A stretch of 64,000 nucleotides of DNA from GCA-2683135 sp964507445 (GCA_964507445.1 CAZDQF010000022.1:15221-79220), one strand, 5' to 3'. Positions 18,001-26,841 are shown, numbered from the stretch's first letter. The notes: generated by a model not told the origin, from the sequence alone. Program-made: numbers and translations.

Positions 18001-21000
18001 TCGAGGACAACGGCACGTGGCGGGCGATCCTGACGGACACCGTCGCTGGCAGCGTCTCGGCAGCCTGGAACCCGACCTCCGCCACCGGCGGTAACTCGAG
18101 CGTCTCCGTGGACACGTCGAGCCTGATGGACGGCACCATCACGATCTCCGTCGAGGTCACGGACGAGGCGGGCAACACCTCCGTCCACGCCTCCTGGAGC
18201 GCCATCAAGGACAGCGTCGCCACCGGCGCCCCCACGTCGCTCACCATCGCCGCGGACACCAACAACGCGGTGAACGTCGTGAACCAGCACAACGAAGGCA
18301 ACGCCATGGTGCGCGCCGCCTTCGCCAACGGCGTCCTGGAGGGCGGCGAGCTCTTCACGGTCACCCTGACGCCCCAGGGCCTCAGCAGCCCGGCGGTCAC
18401 CTACGGACCGATCTCCGGTGGCGCCACCGGCGGCAGCGTCTTCAACTTCGGCCCCATGGACACCGCTCTGATTCCGGAGGGTGCCATGGACATCACGTTG
18501 CAGATCGAGGACCCGGCCGGTAACGCCGCCTCGTTCCTCGGCACCGTGGCCACCAAGGACGTGACCCCGCCCGCCGCCCCGAGCAGCGGCATGATCGTCG
18601 CCGGCGCCAGCAACCCGGCGAACTACATCAACATCAGCAACGAAGCCAACGTGAACGTTGACGTCGTCTTCGGTGCCAGCTCCGACCCCAGCGACCAGGT
18701 GACCCTGGCGCTGCAGGGGCAGGCGTTCACGATCTCCCCCGCTCAGGTGGGCGCGCCCAACGGCGCTGGCACCCTGAGCTTCACCGGGATCGACACCACC
18801 GCCATGTTCGACGGCACCGTCGCCGTGAGCGTGACCGTGGAGGACACCTACGGCAACGAGAGCACCTTCACCGGCACACCCGCCGAGAAGGACACGGTGG
18901 CTCCGGGCGCGCCCAGCGCCGCCGGGATCGCCGCTGGCAATGGCAACACCGCCGGGTTCATCAACCAGAGCAACGAGACCTCGGTCTTCGTTCAGGTGGA
19001 GTTCCCCAACGGCGCGTTGAGCGGCGGCGAGCTGTTCACCGTTGAGATGACGCCTCAGGGCAGCGGCTCTCCGCTGGTGACCTACGGCCCCATCTCCGGC
19101 GGCGCCATCGGCGGCAGCACCTTCACCTTCGGCCCCATGGACTCCACGCCCATCCCGGAGGGCGGCGTGGACGTGAACGTCATGGTCGAAGACAGCGCCG
19201 GCAACATCACCAGCTTCGCCGGTGCCATCGGCACCAAGGACGTGACCGCACCGGCGGCGCCCACCGCGGCGTTCGTCCCGTCGGGCACCTCCAACCCGAT
19301 CAACGTGATCAACATGCACAACGAAGGCAGCGTCGACGTGGACGTGTCCTTCGGTGCGACGTCCGTGGACACGGACCAGGTGACGGTCACCCTTCAGGGG
19401 TCCAGCTTCACGGCCACGTCGTCTCCGGCGACCGCTCCGAACGGCTCCGGGACCATCACCCTGGCGGGTATCAACGCCGCGGCCTTCTTCGACGGCCCGG
19501 TCGCCATCACGGCCACGGTCCAGGACACCTCCGGCAACCAGATCACGTTCTCCGGAACCGCCGCCACGAAGGACACCGTGGCGCCTCCAGCGCCCATCAT
19601 CGCGGCGGTCCCCGCGGGCGGTTCCAACCCGGTCAACACCGTCAACATCGCCACGGCGGGCGCCTTCTCCGTGGACGTGACCTGGGACAGCTCCGCTGAC
19701 GCCTCCGCAGCCGCGGTGGTGACCGTGGAGGACGGATCCAACCCGGTCGTCTCAGGCTCCATCGCCCCGAACCCGTCCAGCACGGTCAGCTACGGCGGCC
19801 TCGACGGCACCCTGCTGGCGGAGGGCAACCACGTCATCCGCGTGGACGTCACCGACGCCAACATGAACGTCACCACGTTCACCGGTACCGCCGTGCTGAA
19901 GGACTCGATCGCGCCGGGCAACCCGGACTCCCTGCAGGTCCAGAGCGGGGCAAGCAACGCCGCGAACGTGATCAACGAGAGCAACGAGAACTCGACGTTC
20001 GCTCAGGCCACGTTCCTCAGCGGCGTGCTCGTAGGCGACGAGCTGTTCACCGTGACCATCACTCCGCAGGGGCTCACGTCCCCGGCGGTCACCTTCGGCC
20101 CCGTCTCCGGCGGCGCCGCCGGCTCCAGCACCTTCAACTTCGGTGCCATGGACACCACGGTGATCCCGGAGGGCAACGTGGACGTGGCTCTCCAGATCGA
20201 GGATCAGGCGGGCAACGTCACGACGTTCGCTGGCGCAGCGGCGTTCAAGGACGTCACCGCACCGAGCGACCCGACGAGCGCTCAGGTGATCGCCGGCGCC
20301 AGCAACGCAGCCGACATCATCAACATCACCAACGAGAGCAGCGTCAGCGTTGACGTCGCCTTCGGCGCCAGCTCGGACAGCGCGGACCAGGTCACCGTGA
20401 CCCTCCAGGGAGCCGCCTTCAGCGTCTCCTCGGGCCCGGTGGCTGCTTCTGCGGGGGCCGGCACCGTCAACTTCACGGGGATGAACACATCCGTCATCTT
20501 CGATGGCAACGTGGCCGTCTCCGTGACCATCGACGACGCATACGGCAACCAGACCATCTACGCCGGGACCACGGCGTGGAAGGACACGGTGGCGCCCACC
20601 ATCCCCACCTTCGCGGGGATCGCGGCGACCGCCAACAACCCGGTCAACTGGGTGAACATGGCCAGCCAGGGGCAGGTGGAGGTCCTGATGACCTTCCCCA
20701 GCACCTCCGAGGCGACGGACATCGTGACCCTCACGATCGCGGACTCCGGCTCCGGCAGCATGAGCTACGGCCCCACCAACGCCACGGACGGCGCAGGCAA
20801 CCTGGCGTTCGTCAACCAGGACTTCTCCGGTCTCGTGGACGGGGCGCTCAACGTCACCGTTGACATCGCCGACCAGGCCGGGAACACGGCCACGTCCTCC
20901 GGCACCAGCGCGACCAAGGACACGGTCCCGCCCACCGCCCCGGTGAGCTGGTCCATCGTCGCCGGCGCCAACAACTCCGCCAATGTGGTCAACAGCCTCT

Positions 21001-23981
21001 CCATCAACAGCGTGGAGATGTCCGTGGACTACAACGGCGCGCCGGTCGGAGACGAGTCCGTCAACTTCAACGTCACCAGCAGCGGCGGCGGCACCTTCCA
21101 GATGACCACCAACCCGAACGTGGGCGACGGCGTGCGCAGCTACGCCGGCAACGACTTCGGCGCCGTGGGCATGCAGGACGGCAACCTGACCCTGAGCGGT
21201 GACATCAGCGACCCGGCCGGCAACCTGGTGACCTTCGCGGGCACCCCTGCGATCCAGGACACCGCCAGCCCGGCGGACCCGGATAACGCCTTCGTGGCGG
21301 GCAGCGGCAGCAACCCGATCAACGTCATCAACGCCGCCAGCGCCAACGCCGCGGACGTGACCGTCACCTTCTCCACCTTCGATGTGGCTGATCAGGTGAC
21401 CGTCACCCTCCAGGACACGGTGGGCACGTCGGTGACCGCCGGGCCGATAAGCTCCGCCGCCGGCGTGGGCTTCACCGGCATCGACACGACGGGCCTGATC
21501 GAAGGCACCGTCACCGTCGAGGTCTCGGTCAGCGACGCCAACGGCAACCCGGCCTCCGTGTTCAACGGGACCGCGGCCATCAAGGACATCACCGCTCCCG
21601 ACGCGGTCACCTCCGCCAACGTCCTCGCCTCCGGCATGGGCAACAACGCGGACTGGGTGAGCGCCGATTCTCAGGGTTCGGTAGACATCCGCGTGGTCCT
21701 GCCGAGCAGCTACGACGCCACGGACTTGATCGACTTCAGCGTCGACGACAACGTCAGCACCGTCTCCGCAGCCCAGCAGAACACGCCCGCCAGCGGCGGT
21801 GACGTGGACTACACCGGGATGGACTTCACAGGCCTGGTGGACGGGCAGCTGGACATCAACGTCACCACGACGGATCAGTACGGCAACGCCCAGACCCAGG
21901 TCTTCAGCGCCGACAAGGACGTCGTCTTGCCGTCGGACGTGACCGGCGCCATCGTCATCGCTGGCACCACCAACCCGCAGGACTTCATCAACGTCGGATC
22001 TCAGACCGGCGTCGTGGTGGACATCTCCTACGGACCGTCCGCGGACGTCAACGATCGGGCCGCCGTCACGATGTCGGACACGTTCATCGACGCGTCCTCC
22101 GCCGCGGTCAGCGCCAACGCCAACGGGACGGTGTCCACCGCTCCGTTCGACGTGAGCGCCCTCGCGGACGGGCCCATCAGCATGGCCGTCAACCTCTTCG
22201 ACCTCGCCGGCAACACCGCCAAGGTCGGCGGCAGCGGGTCCACCAAGGACACGATCGCACCGCACCCGGCCGTGGTGGACCCGGTCCCGTCACCGGTGAA
22301 CGCCTCCAGCCAGGACGTCACCGGCGTCGCGGAGCCGAACCACACCGTGGACATCATCATGGGCGGCACCGTCGTCGCCACCGGCACGTCGGATTCCCTG
22401 GGGTCCTTCATCGTCAACTGGACGATCCCCACGGACGCCACCACCCGGTTCGAGGTCCGCTCCGTGGACCCGGCGGGCAACCCGCAGGCCGCGGACACCG
22501 AGTTCGACTGGAACAACAACGGCCTCCAGTTCATCCATGACAGCGCTGGCCCGGACGTCCCCTGGACGGACAACACGGTCAGCGCCAACCTGGGTTACAC
22601 CGGCAGCGTCTCCGGCGGCAGCTTCATCGACGTTGACAACGACGGCGACCTGGACCTGTTCGTCAACGAGACCGGCCGCCTCTGGCAGAACGACGGAGAC
22701 GGTGTCTACACCGACATCACCGCCAGCATGGGCGTCACCTTCACCGGCAACGAGAGCGCGGTGTGGGCCGACTATGACAACGACGGCGACATGGACCTCT
22801 GGACCACCCACTCGACCCTCGGGTCGTTCCTGTGGGAGAACCAGTTCATCCCGTCCGGCACCGTGAGCTTCACGGACGTCTCCTCCTCCTCGGGGGCGGC
22901 GGTGGGAGGCACCCTCAGGGGCGCCGCCTGGTTCGACTACAACGCTGACGGATGGGCCGACCTGGTCTCCGCCGACGCGGACGGGCTCGGTAACGAACTC
23001 CTGCGAAACGACGGCGCCACCGGCTTCACGTCCATCTTCGGCTCCGGCCTCGACCCGATCATCTCGGCGCCTCGCTGGGTGTGCGTCGGTGACCTGGACG
23101 GCAACGGCGGCATCGACCTCGTCATCGGGGACGCGGCCCCCAGCCTCCAGTACATGAACACCAACGGCACGTTCGCGGACGTGGCCGGCACGGGCCTTGG
23201 CCAGTCCGGCTTCTCCGCTGACACGTCCTCCTCCAACGGCGGCATCGCCATGGCGGACCTGGACAACGACGGCGACCTGGACATGTTCGTCGCCTCCGGC
23301 GGCGCCGGCGGCACCAACCAGTTCTGGCAGAACGACGGCGCCGGCAACTTCGTCGACGTGGCGGTCACCGCAGGCTGTGACACAGCGGTGAACGCCTACG
23401 ACGTGGTGATCGCCGACTTCGACAACGACGGCTTCCAGGACATCTACCTCGCCTGCAACGGCAGCAACGTCCTCCTCCGCAACCAGGGCGACCAGCTCCT
23501 GGGCGACGGCATCCCCGAGTTCACCGACGTGGCCGGCCAGACCGGCGGCGCCGTGAACGACGGCAACGACGGTCGCCTGGCCTGCGCTGGTGACGTGGAC
23601 GGGGACGGGGACATGGACGTGTTCGTCGGCAACGAGTCCACGCCCAACGTGATGTACGAGAACGGCCTGGGCAACAACTACCGCTGGATGAAGGTCAAGC
23701 TGATCGGCAAGGGCGGCGCCCTCGCTGGCTCGTCGTCCGACGCCATCGGCGCCAAGGTCCGGATCGAGGACGCCTCCACGGGCGGCGATCTGTGCTGGCG
23801 CTGGGTCAACGGCGGTCGCGGCGCTGGCGCCGACGATCCCAAGACCCTGCACTTCGGTGGCCTGGCTCCGTCCCGCGCCTACCACGTGCACATCACCTGG
23901 CCCAACGGCACGACCCAGTCCGCCATGAACGTGGTCCCGGCCATGAAGCCTGGGCAGACCCTCACGGTCGTCGAGCAGTAA
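15057..23981 (+). CDS. Giant lipoprotein: tandem Ig-like repeats, FG-GAP propeller, ASPIC/UnbV
   Basis: A 2,974-residue surface protein. The signal peptide ends in a lipobox, LVLTAC (Cys28), followed by a run of six glycines. Residues about 45-2400 are 21 tandem Ig-like domains of about 112 residues. Each starts with a pattern like AGASNPANFIN, has GN followed by F.G near the end, and finishes with a KDT or KDV linker. A different Ig-like domain follows (about 2403-2480). Residues about 2515-2860 carry seven calcium-loop motifs of the FG-GAP/VCBS type (DVDNDGDLDLFV, DYDNDGDMDLW, DLDNDGDLDMFV and others), enough for a beta-propeller. The last 100 residues are an ASPIC/UnbV domain (VKLIGKGGALAGSSSDAIGA, HITWPNGTTQS). 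The likely role is an extended adhesin or binding stalk anchored to the outer membrane. A strong hairpin terminator follows. The ATG at 15057 is chosen over GTG at 15021 because it starts the signal peptide. Confidence 0.9.
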   Translation: MSTRYARFVGSTTMWGFLVATMLVLTACGGGGGGVGADSPPPAAVTAFVPQSGSNQQNVINPSNQSDFWVRVEVGPESSSEDTITVSIGDGNTGPSVSAQAPAPQGQGGLKLGPINARDLPDGSHPLIVEITNAAGSSGPVVMGTVLKDTTFYTTAVSSFITAFPAGNQANGTAMENVINLVNLGNTTVATVWGPDADETLTFVVEITDERGNVAFSPTFSGPEGAGAFNVQGIDASNLEDGPVTVTVRVTDGGGNETAFPGAAGMKDTVVSTPVAAYVPAGAENPADYINASSQAAVMTRAILSGSFGPEETITVELSDGVNTVTSESQTVAVPEGPNDFSFDFPTLDCSTFSEGLASLTAYVEDDHGNRTTFSGQHPVKDTVIGQVIATLVAQGQSNAPGIINIASETQVYLNVTCDGQTAAGDFVTAHFETSGLQAQSAPVSVSGPGTAMIGPADTSLLYDGNVTVRATMTDAAGNSWNGATSVADKGTVAPSTPAYVRIASGPSNAQDIINGYNASSVTVETMTGAGDDPSRTVTFTATNGSVTLTQTLPATTGNTAIAFNGVDFSEMGDGPFQLTCWATDGFANRSESPSANATKDTFGPASPANIYVRNSGSNPQGFISAANVTATQFVVNHGALDLGVAWQLIVTDQFGGNVSSSTMHSEGNPTDIGPTTITLNTSSLADGPISMTYNAADPAGNTVSYASWTATKDVLPAGPPSTLIVQSGPTNGNNVINMHNEVSTHVKAVFGSGTLGGGELFTVTVTPQGSSSPAVSYGPVSGAAIGGSTFSFGPLNTTAIPEGNVSVRIDIVDAAGNAASYNGSTAIKDVTPPAMPSSAAIPAGASNPANFINTATESSVTVDAVFGAGSDSSDQVTLTLQGPAFSISTPTTSAPAGAGPMSFTGINTSTMFDGSVAITMTLEDAYQNTTSFTGTAAIKDTVAAATPINAAVAAGPNNPQGYINGASMSATSVAVEFPDPFEDNGTWRAILTDTVAGSVSAAWNPTSATGGNSSVSVDTSSLMDGTITISVEVTDEAGNTSVHASWSAIKDSVATGAPTSLTIAADTNNAVNVVNQHNEGNAMVRAAFANGVLEGGELFTVTLTPQGLSSPAVTYGPISGGATGGSVFNFGPMDTALIPEGAMDITLQIEDPAGNAASFLGTVATKDVTPPAAPSSGMIVAGASNPANYINISNEANVNVDVVFGASSDPSDQVTLALQGQAFTISPAQVGAPNGAGTLSFTGIDTTAMFDGTVAVSVTVEDTYGNESTFTGTPAEKDTVAPGAPSAAGIAAGNGNTAGFINQSNETSVFVQVEFPNGALSGGELFTVEMTPQGSGSPLVTYGPISGGAIGGSTFTFGPMDSTPIPEGGVDVNVMVEDSAGNITSFAGAIGTKDVTAPAAPTAAFVPSGTSNPINVINMHNEGSVDVDVSFGATSVDTDQVTVTLQGSSFTATSSPATAPNGSGTITLAGINAAAFFDGPVAITATVQDTSGNQITFSGTAATKDTVAPPAPIIAAVPAGGSNPVNTVNIATAGAFSVDVTWDSSADASAAAVVTVEDGSNPVVSGSIAPNPSSTVSYGGLDGTLLAEGNHVIRVDVTDANMNVTTFTGTAVLKDSIAPGNPDSLQVQSGASNAANVINESNENSTFAQATFLSGVLVGDELFTVTITPQGLTSPAVTFGPVSGGAAGSSTFNFGAMDTTVIPEGNVDVALQIEDQAGNVTTFAGAAAFKDVTAPSDPTSAQVIAGASNAADIINITNESSVSVDVAFGASSDSADQVTVTLQGAAFSVSSGPVAASAGAGTVNFTGMNTSVIFDGNVAVSVTIDDAYGNQTIYAGTTAWKDTVAPTIPTFAGIAATANNPVNWVNMASQGQVEVLMTFPSTSEATDIVTLTIADSGSGSMSYGPTNATDGAGNLAFVNQDFSGLVDGALNVTVDIADQAGNTATSSGTSATKDTVPPTAPVSWSIVAGANNSANVVNSLSINSVEMSVDYNGAPVGDESVNFNVTSSGGGTFQMTTNPNVGDGVRSYAGNDFGAVGMQDGNLTLSGDISDPAGNLVTFAGTPAIQDTASPADPDNAFVAGSGSNPINVINAASANAADVTVTFSTFDVADQVTVTLQDTVGTSVTAGPISSAAGVGFTGIDTTGLIEGTVTVEVSVSDANGNPASVFNGTAAIKDITAPDAVTSANVLASGMGNNADWVSADSQGSVDIRVVLPSSYDATDLIDFSVDDNVSTVSAAQQNTPASGGDVDYTGMDFTGLVDGQLDINVTTTDQYGNAQTQVFSADKDVVLPSDVTGAIVIAGTTNPQDFINVGSQTGVVVDISYGPSADVNDRAAVTMSDTFIDASSAAVSANANGTVSTAPFDVSALADGPISMAVNLFDLAGNTAKVGGSGSTKDTIAPHPAVVDPVPSPVNASSQDVTGVAEPNHTVDIIMGGTVVATGTSDSLGSFIVNWTIPTDATTRFEVRSVDPAGNPQAADTEFDWNNNGLQFIHDSAGPDVPWTDNTVSANLGYTGSVSGGSFIDVDNDGDLDLFVNETGRLWQNDGDGVYTDITASMGVTFTGNESAVWADYDNDGDMDLWTTHSTLGSFLWENQFIPSGTVSFTDVSSSSGAAVGGTLRGAAWFDYNADGWADLVSADADGLGNELLRNDGATGFTSIFGSGLDPIISAPRWVCVGDLDGNGGIDLVIGDAAPSLQYMNTNGTFADVAGTGLGQSGFSADTSSSNGGIAMADLDNDGDLDMFVASGGAGGTNQFWQNDGAGNFVDVAVTAGCDTAVNAYDVVIADFDNDGFQDIYLACNGSNVLLRNQGDQLLGDGIPEFTDVAGQTGGAVNDGNDGRLACAGDVDGDGDMDVFVGNESTPNVMYENGLGNNYRWMKVKLIGKGGALAGSSSDAIGAKVRIEDASTGGDLCWRWVNGGRGAGADDPKTLHFGGLAPSRAYHVHITWPNGTTQSAMNVVPAMKPGQTLTVVEQ
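15189..22263 (+). repeat. 21 tandem Ig-like domain repeats (about 337 bases each)
   Basis: In-frame coding repeats inside the giant lipoprotein gene. The unit is about 337 bases. Repeats 6-17 show higher-order order: one subtype contains GGELFTVT followed by TPQG (at about 17331, 18343, 19022 and 20037) and alternates with another containing DQVTVTLQG. The first and second copies, and the third and fourth, are about 1,012 bases apart (three domains); the second and third are about 680 apart (two domains). Confidence 0.85.
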
Positions 23982-24000
23982 GCGACGAGCGCTGAGCGAT

Positions 24001-24043
24001 CAAACAGGGCCCGCACCTCGCGTTGAGGTACGGGCCCTGTTTG
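24001..24043 (+). terminator. Hairpin terminator after the giant lipoprotein gene
   Basis: A perfect 13-bp stem (CAAACAGGGCCCG with CGGGCCCTGTTTG) extended by a further 5-bp stem and a 5-base loop, beginning 20 bases after the stop codon. There is only a short T-rich end (GTTTGTGT). Confidence 0.8.
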
Positions 24044-24066
24044 TGTCAGCGGCTCACGAGGTCCCG

Positions 24067-24072
24067 TAAGAT
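24067..24072 (+). promoter_or_regulatory. Predicted leaderless -10 element (sigma factor gene)
   Basis: TAAGAT lies exactly 6 bases before the ATG at 24079, immediately downstream of the terminator hairpin. Confidence 0.55.
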
Positions 24073-24078
24073 GGCTCC

Positions 24079-24681
24079 ATGCGGGATGACGACCCTGATC
24101 CGCAGCTGCGCACGGAAGCCCTCGCGGGGCGAGCCTCCGCGAACCCTACGGAGGCCTTCCAAGCGCTCTACGTCCGCATAGCACCGGCGCTGGTCGCGTG
24201 GGCGACCCTGCGCATCCCCCCTCCCCTCCGGTCCCGGCTGGAGCCCGAGGAGGTGGCCCAGGAGGTCTGGCTGCGGGCCATGGGTCGAATCCACACCTTC
24301 GACCCGGAGCAGAGCCCCTTCCGCGCCTGGATCTTCCGCATCGCGGGGCTGGTCTTGCTGGAGAGCTTCCGTCGGGTCGGGAGCTCTCCCAGCGGGGGAC
24401 CTCGGGTCTCCGACGAGGGTCTGTCAGCCGTGCCCGCGGACATCACCAGCGCCTGTCAGGCCGCGGTGCGGGACGAGAGAACGCAGGCGCTGCTCGACCT
24501 CACCGCCACGCTCGGTGAAGAGGAGCGCAAACTGCTGCTCCACAGGGGCCTCGAAGGCCTGCCTCACGGCGAGATGGCGGAGATCCTCGGAGTGGACCGG
24601 GAGGCCGCCATGAAACGGTGGCAGCGCCTCCGCAAGCGCCTGGAAGACGAGCTTCCCCTGGGGGACCTGGTGGGAGGGTGA
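24079..24681 (+). CDS. ECF-type RNA polymerase sigma factor
   Basis: A 200-residue sigma-70 family protein with region 2 (LEPEEVAQEVWLRAMGRI, PFRAWIFRIAGLVLLESFRR) and region 4 (LGEEERKLLLHRGLEGLPHG and a following helix-turn-helix, EMAEILGVDREAAMKRWQRL). It directs RNA polymerase to a specific regulon. No anti-sigma factor gene is adjacent: the next gene encodes a secreted serine hydrolase behind an intrinsic terminator. Planctomycetes carry many ECF factors of this kind, some controlled in other ways than by anti-sigma factors. The gene has its own -10 box 6 bases before the ATG. Confidence 0.88.
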   Translation: MRDDDPDPQLRTEALAGRASANPTEAFQALYVRIAPALVAWATLRIPPPLRSRLEPEEVAQEVWLRAMGRIHTFDPEQSPFRAWIFRIAGLVLLESFRRVGSSPSGGPRVSDEGLSAVPADITSACQAAVRDERTQALLDLTATLGEEERKLLLHRGLEGLPHGEMAEILGVDREAAMKRWQRLRKRLEDELPLGDLVGG

Positions 24682-24712
24682 CCTGACCGCGCGCCTCGTC
24701 CCGCAGGCACAA

Positions 24713-24750
24713 CCGCCTCCCCCGCGCTCGCCGGGAGGCGGCTTTTTTCT
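24713..24750 (+). terminator. Intrinsic terminator after the sigma factor gene
   Basis: A 9-bp stem, CCGCCTCCC with GGGAGGCGG, followed directly by GC and a run of six T. This is the clearest Rho-independent terminator in the window and shows that such terminators are used here. Confidence 0.88.
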
Positions 24751-24842
24751 TGTCCGATCCCGGACACCGGACTCATGGACCGAACGGCGGCGAGGTGCCG
24801 GACGTCCGGAGGCCTCGCCTGGAGTCGTCGCAACGCTCCCAC

Positions 24843-24848
24843 AGGAGG
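24843..24848 (+). promoter_or_regulatory. Strong Shine-Dalgarno sequence (serine hydrolase gene)
   Basis: AGGAGG lies 7 bases before the ATG at 24856. It selects this start over the in-frame upstream ATG at 24775 and contrasts with the many genes here that lack any ribosome-binding site. Confidence 0.75.
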
Positions 24849-24855
24849 TCCAACC

Positions 24856-26841
24856 ATGTATCTGAAGCACTCACTGACGTTTATTCTCTGCACCCTCTTC
24901 CTCTTGCCAGCCCTGACGCAGGCCCAGAGCCCCACCTGGAGCATCACTCAGGGGAACACCTATGGAGTGGCGCGCCACGCCTACTTTGGCGGCCTCCACT
25001 ATCGGCTCAACACGCGGATCCACGGCGGGGATCGCGTCAACATCCTGGAACCCACACCACAGGGCGGCTGGCTCATGATCGGAGACGGCTGGTGGGAGGC
25101 CCAGCCCATGGGCTCCGTCCCCGCCGCGCTGCAGAGCTGGATCAACGCCTACCAATGGTGGGGGCAAACGGTCGACGCGGTGGCCTTCGAGCCGGACGGA
25201 GACTGGATCATCGTCGCCGGCTCCAGCTACCGAACCAGCGGCGGCATCCAGTCCTCGTTCTTCGGCACCTTCACGAGCGCCCTGGGGAGAGGAGAGCGGG
25301 TCCGTTCCATCGCCTTCGACAGCGACGGCAACGGCTGGGTGGTGGCCACGGATCAGCAGACCTATCAGATGAACATCCCGGGGTCGCTCTACCGGGCCCT
25401 CTACGATTGCCGTCTCGGTGATCGCCCCGTGAGGACCGTGAAGTTCGTCCCCGGTATGGGCAACGGCTGGTATCTCGCCACCGATCGGTGGGCCACCACC
25501 AGCGAAGGGTACGGCGACGATCACACCCCCGCCGGGATGGCGGAGCAGCTGCTCCGCTTCAACCGCATGGGACGTCACGTGGACGTGGCCTCCTACGTCA
25601 ACAACGGCTGGGTCGTGTTGTCGAACAACCGCCACGGACCGGCCACGGCCCTGGTGGACCAGGTCTTCGAGAACCTGGGCAACAACAACGTCAACATCAT
25701 CCAGCGGATGCAGGACCTCAACATCCCGGGCCTGTCCATCGCCCTGGTCCGGAACCACCAGATCCTGGCCGTCCGCGGGTACGGCGTGCTGGAGAACGGC
25801 CAGGACGACGTGGTCACGTCCCGCACCCGATTCCCTGCCGCTTCCCTGTCCAAGGCGGTCGCCTCCGCGACCCTGCTCACCCTCGTGGAAGACAACCTGC
25901 TGGGCCTCGACGAGCCCCTGATCCACACCCTCAACGACCCCAACAACGTGGACGGAAATGACCTGATCGGCCGCTGGTTCCGCTCGGCGGTTGTGACACC
26001 TGACCCGGACGATTGGCGATACCGGTTGATCACCCCCCGCATGCTCCTCAGTCACACCGCAGGCCTCAGCCGGCACGGCATCGGCCTCTGGCCGCTGACA
26101 TCCACGGTGCAGCTCGAGGACTTCCTCCTGACAAGCAACGGTCGGCCCAACACCACGCTGATCCACGATCTCATCACCCGGTATGACTACTCAGGCGGCG
26201 GCTTCTGCGTCGCGGAGGCGCTCATGGAGGCCGCCGCGGACAGCGACTTCGAAACCCTGGCGAGAGACAGGGTCCTGTTCCCTCTCGGGATGTACCGGAG
26301 CTCATTCACTCGGAATGTGAGCTCCGTGGGTCTGGCAAGGGGCCACGCCCCTGACATGACGGTCCACCCCGTGAGGTTCTGCCCGGGCAAGACCGCCGGT
26401 GGGTTGACCACCACCGCCATGGACTACGCTCGATTCCTCAACTGCATCAGCCTCGAGGGGCGTCGCAACGCCCAGACGTGGGCCAGCGATCGCATCCTGG
26501 AGGCCACCACGGTACGCAATCACATGCTGAGAGGGATCGACGACACCAACGGCGATCGCATCACCTCTGCCCGCACGACGCCGAGCCCGTTTGCGCCGTA
26601 CTGGACCGAGTTCGTTCCCTGCCTCGGGATCAACGCCTCGACCCAGACGCAGGGCAACGGGTTCCGCTTCGTGGAACATGGCGGCTCCCAGCGAGGGTTC
26701 CGCAACCAGTTCTTCCTGCACCCGCAGAGCGGCACCGGCTACGTCGTCTTCATCAACAAGGACCACACGGGGGGCGGACAGGCCATGCTGAACGACCTCT
26801 ACGACTCGTTCCGTTTCGTGTTCCGGGCGGACTTCTGGTAG
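24856..26841 (+). CDS. Secreted beta-lactamase-fold serine hydrolase
   Basis: A 661-residue exported protein (signal peptide MYLKHSLTFILCTLFLLPALTQAQ in two parts). Residues about 25-265 are an uncharacterised domain with recurring GxGWxxATD-like segments (GNGWVVATD, GNGWYLATD, NNGWVVLSN), spaced as in a beta-propeller. Residues about 280-660 form a class C beta-lactamase/DD-peptidase-like domain: catalytic Ser-Lys in AASLSKAVA (about residue 330), YDYSGGGF as the Tyr motif and EHGGSQRGF as the third motif (HGG instead of KTG). Such enzymes act on peptides, esters or cell-wall components; antibiotic resistance should not be assumed. A large hairpin follows the gene. Confidence 0.85.
   Translation: MYLKHSLTFILCTLFLLPALTQAQSPTWSITQGNTYGVARHAYFGGLHYRLNTRIHGGDRVNILEPTPQGGWLMIGDGWWEAQPMGSVPAALQSWINAYQWWGQTVDAVAFEPDGDWIIVAGSSYRTSGGIQSSFFGTFTSALGRGERVRSIAFDSDGNGWVVATDQQTYQMNIPGSLYRALYDCRLGDRPVRTVKFVPGMGNGWYLATDRWATTSEGYGDDHTPAGMAEQLLRFNRMGRHVDVASYVNNGWVVLSNNRHGPATALVDQVFENLGNNNVNIIQRMQDLNIPGLSIALVRNHQILAVRGYGVLENGQDDVVTSRTRFPAASLSKAVASATLLTLVEDNLLGLDEPLIHTLNDPNNVDGNDLIGRWFRSAVVTPDPDDWRYRLITPRMLLSHTAGLSRHGIGLWPLTSTVQLEDFLLTSNGRPNTTLIHDLITRYDYSGGGFCVAEALMEAAADSDFETLARDRVLFPLGMYRSSFTRNVSSVGLARGHAPDMTVHPVRFCPGKTAGGLTTTAMDYARFLNCISLEGRRNAQTWASDRILEATTVRNHMLRGIDDTNGDRITSARTTPSPFAPYWTEFVPCLGINASTQTQGNGFRFVEHGGSQRGFRNQFFLHPQSGTGYVVFINKDHTGGGQAMLNDLYDSFRFVFRADFW

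Noticed and set aside
15189..22263. Repeats suggesting a CRISPR array or tandem DNA repeats
   Set aside because: The unit is about 337 bases, in frame, diverged and protein-coding; there are no short direct repeats with spacers.
15216..23891. Three very long minus-strand open frames opposite the giant lipoprotein gene
   Set aside because: They mirror the plus-strand repeat gene, consist of Val/Gly/Asp/Arg-rich low-complexity sequence, and have no signal, domain or start context. They are a by-product of high GC and regular codon use.
24856..26841. Antibiotic-resistance beta-lactamase
   Set aside because: Only the fold and Ser-Lys motif are shared; the long N-terminal domain and the altered third motif fit a different serine hydrolase.
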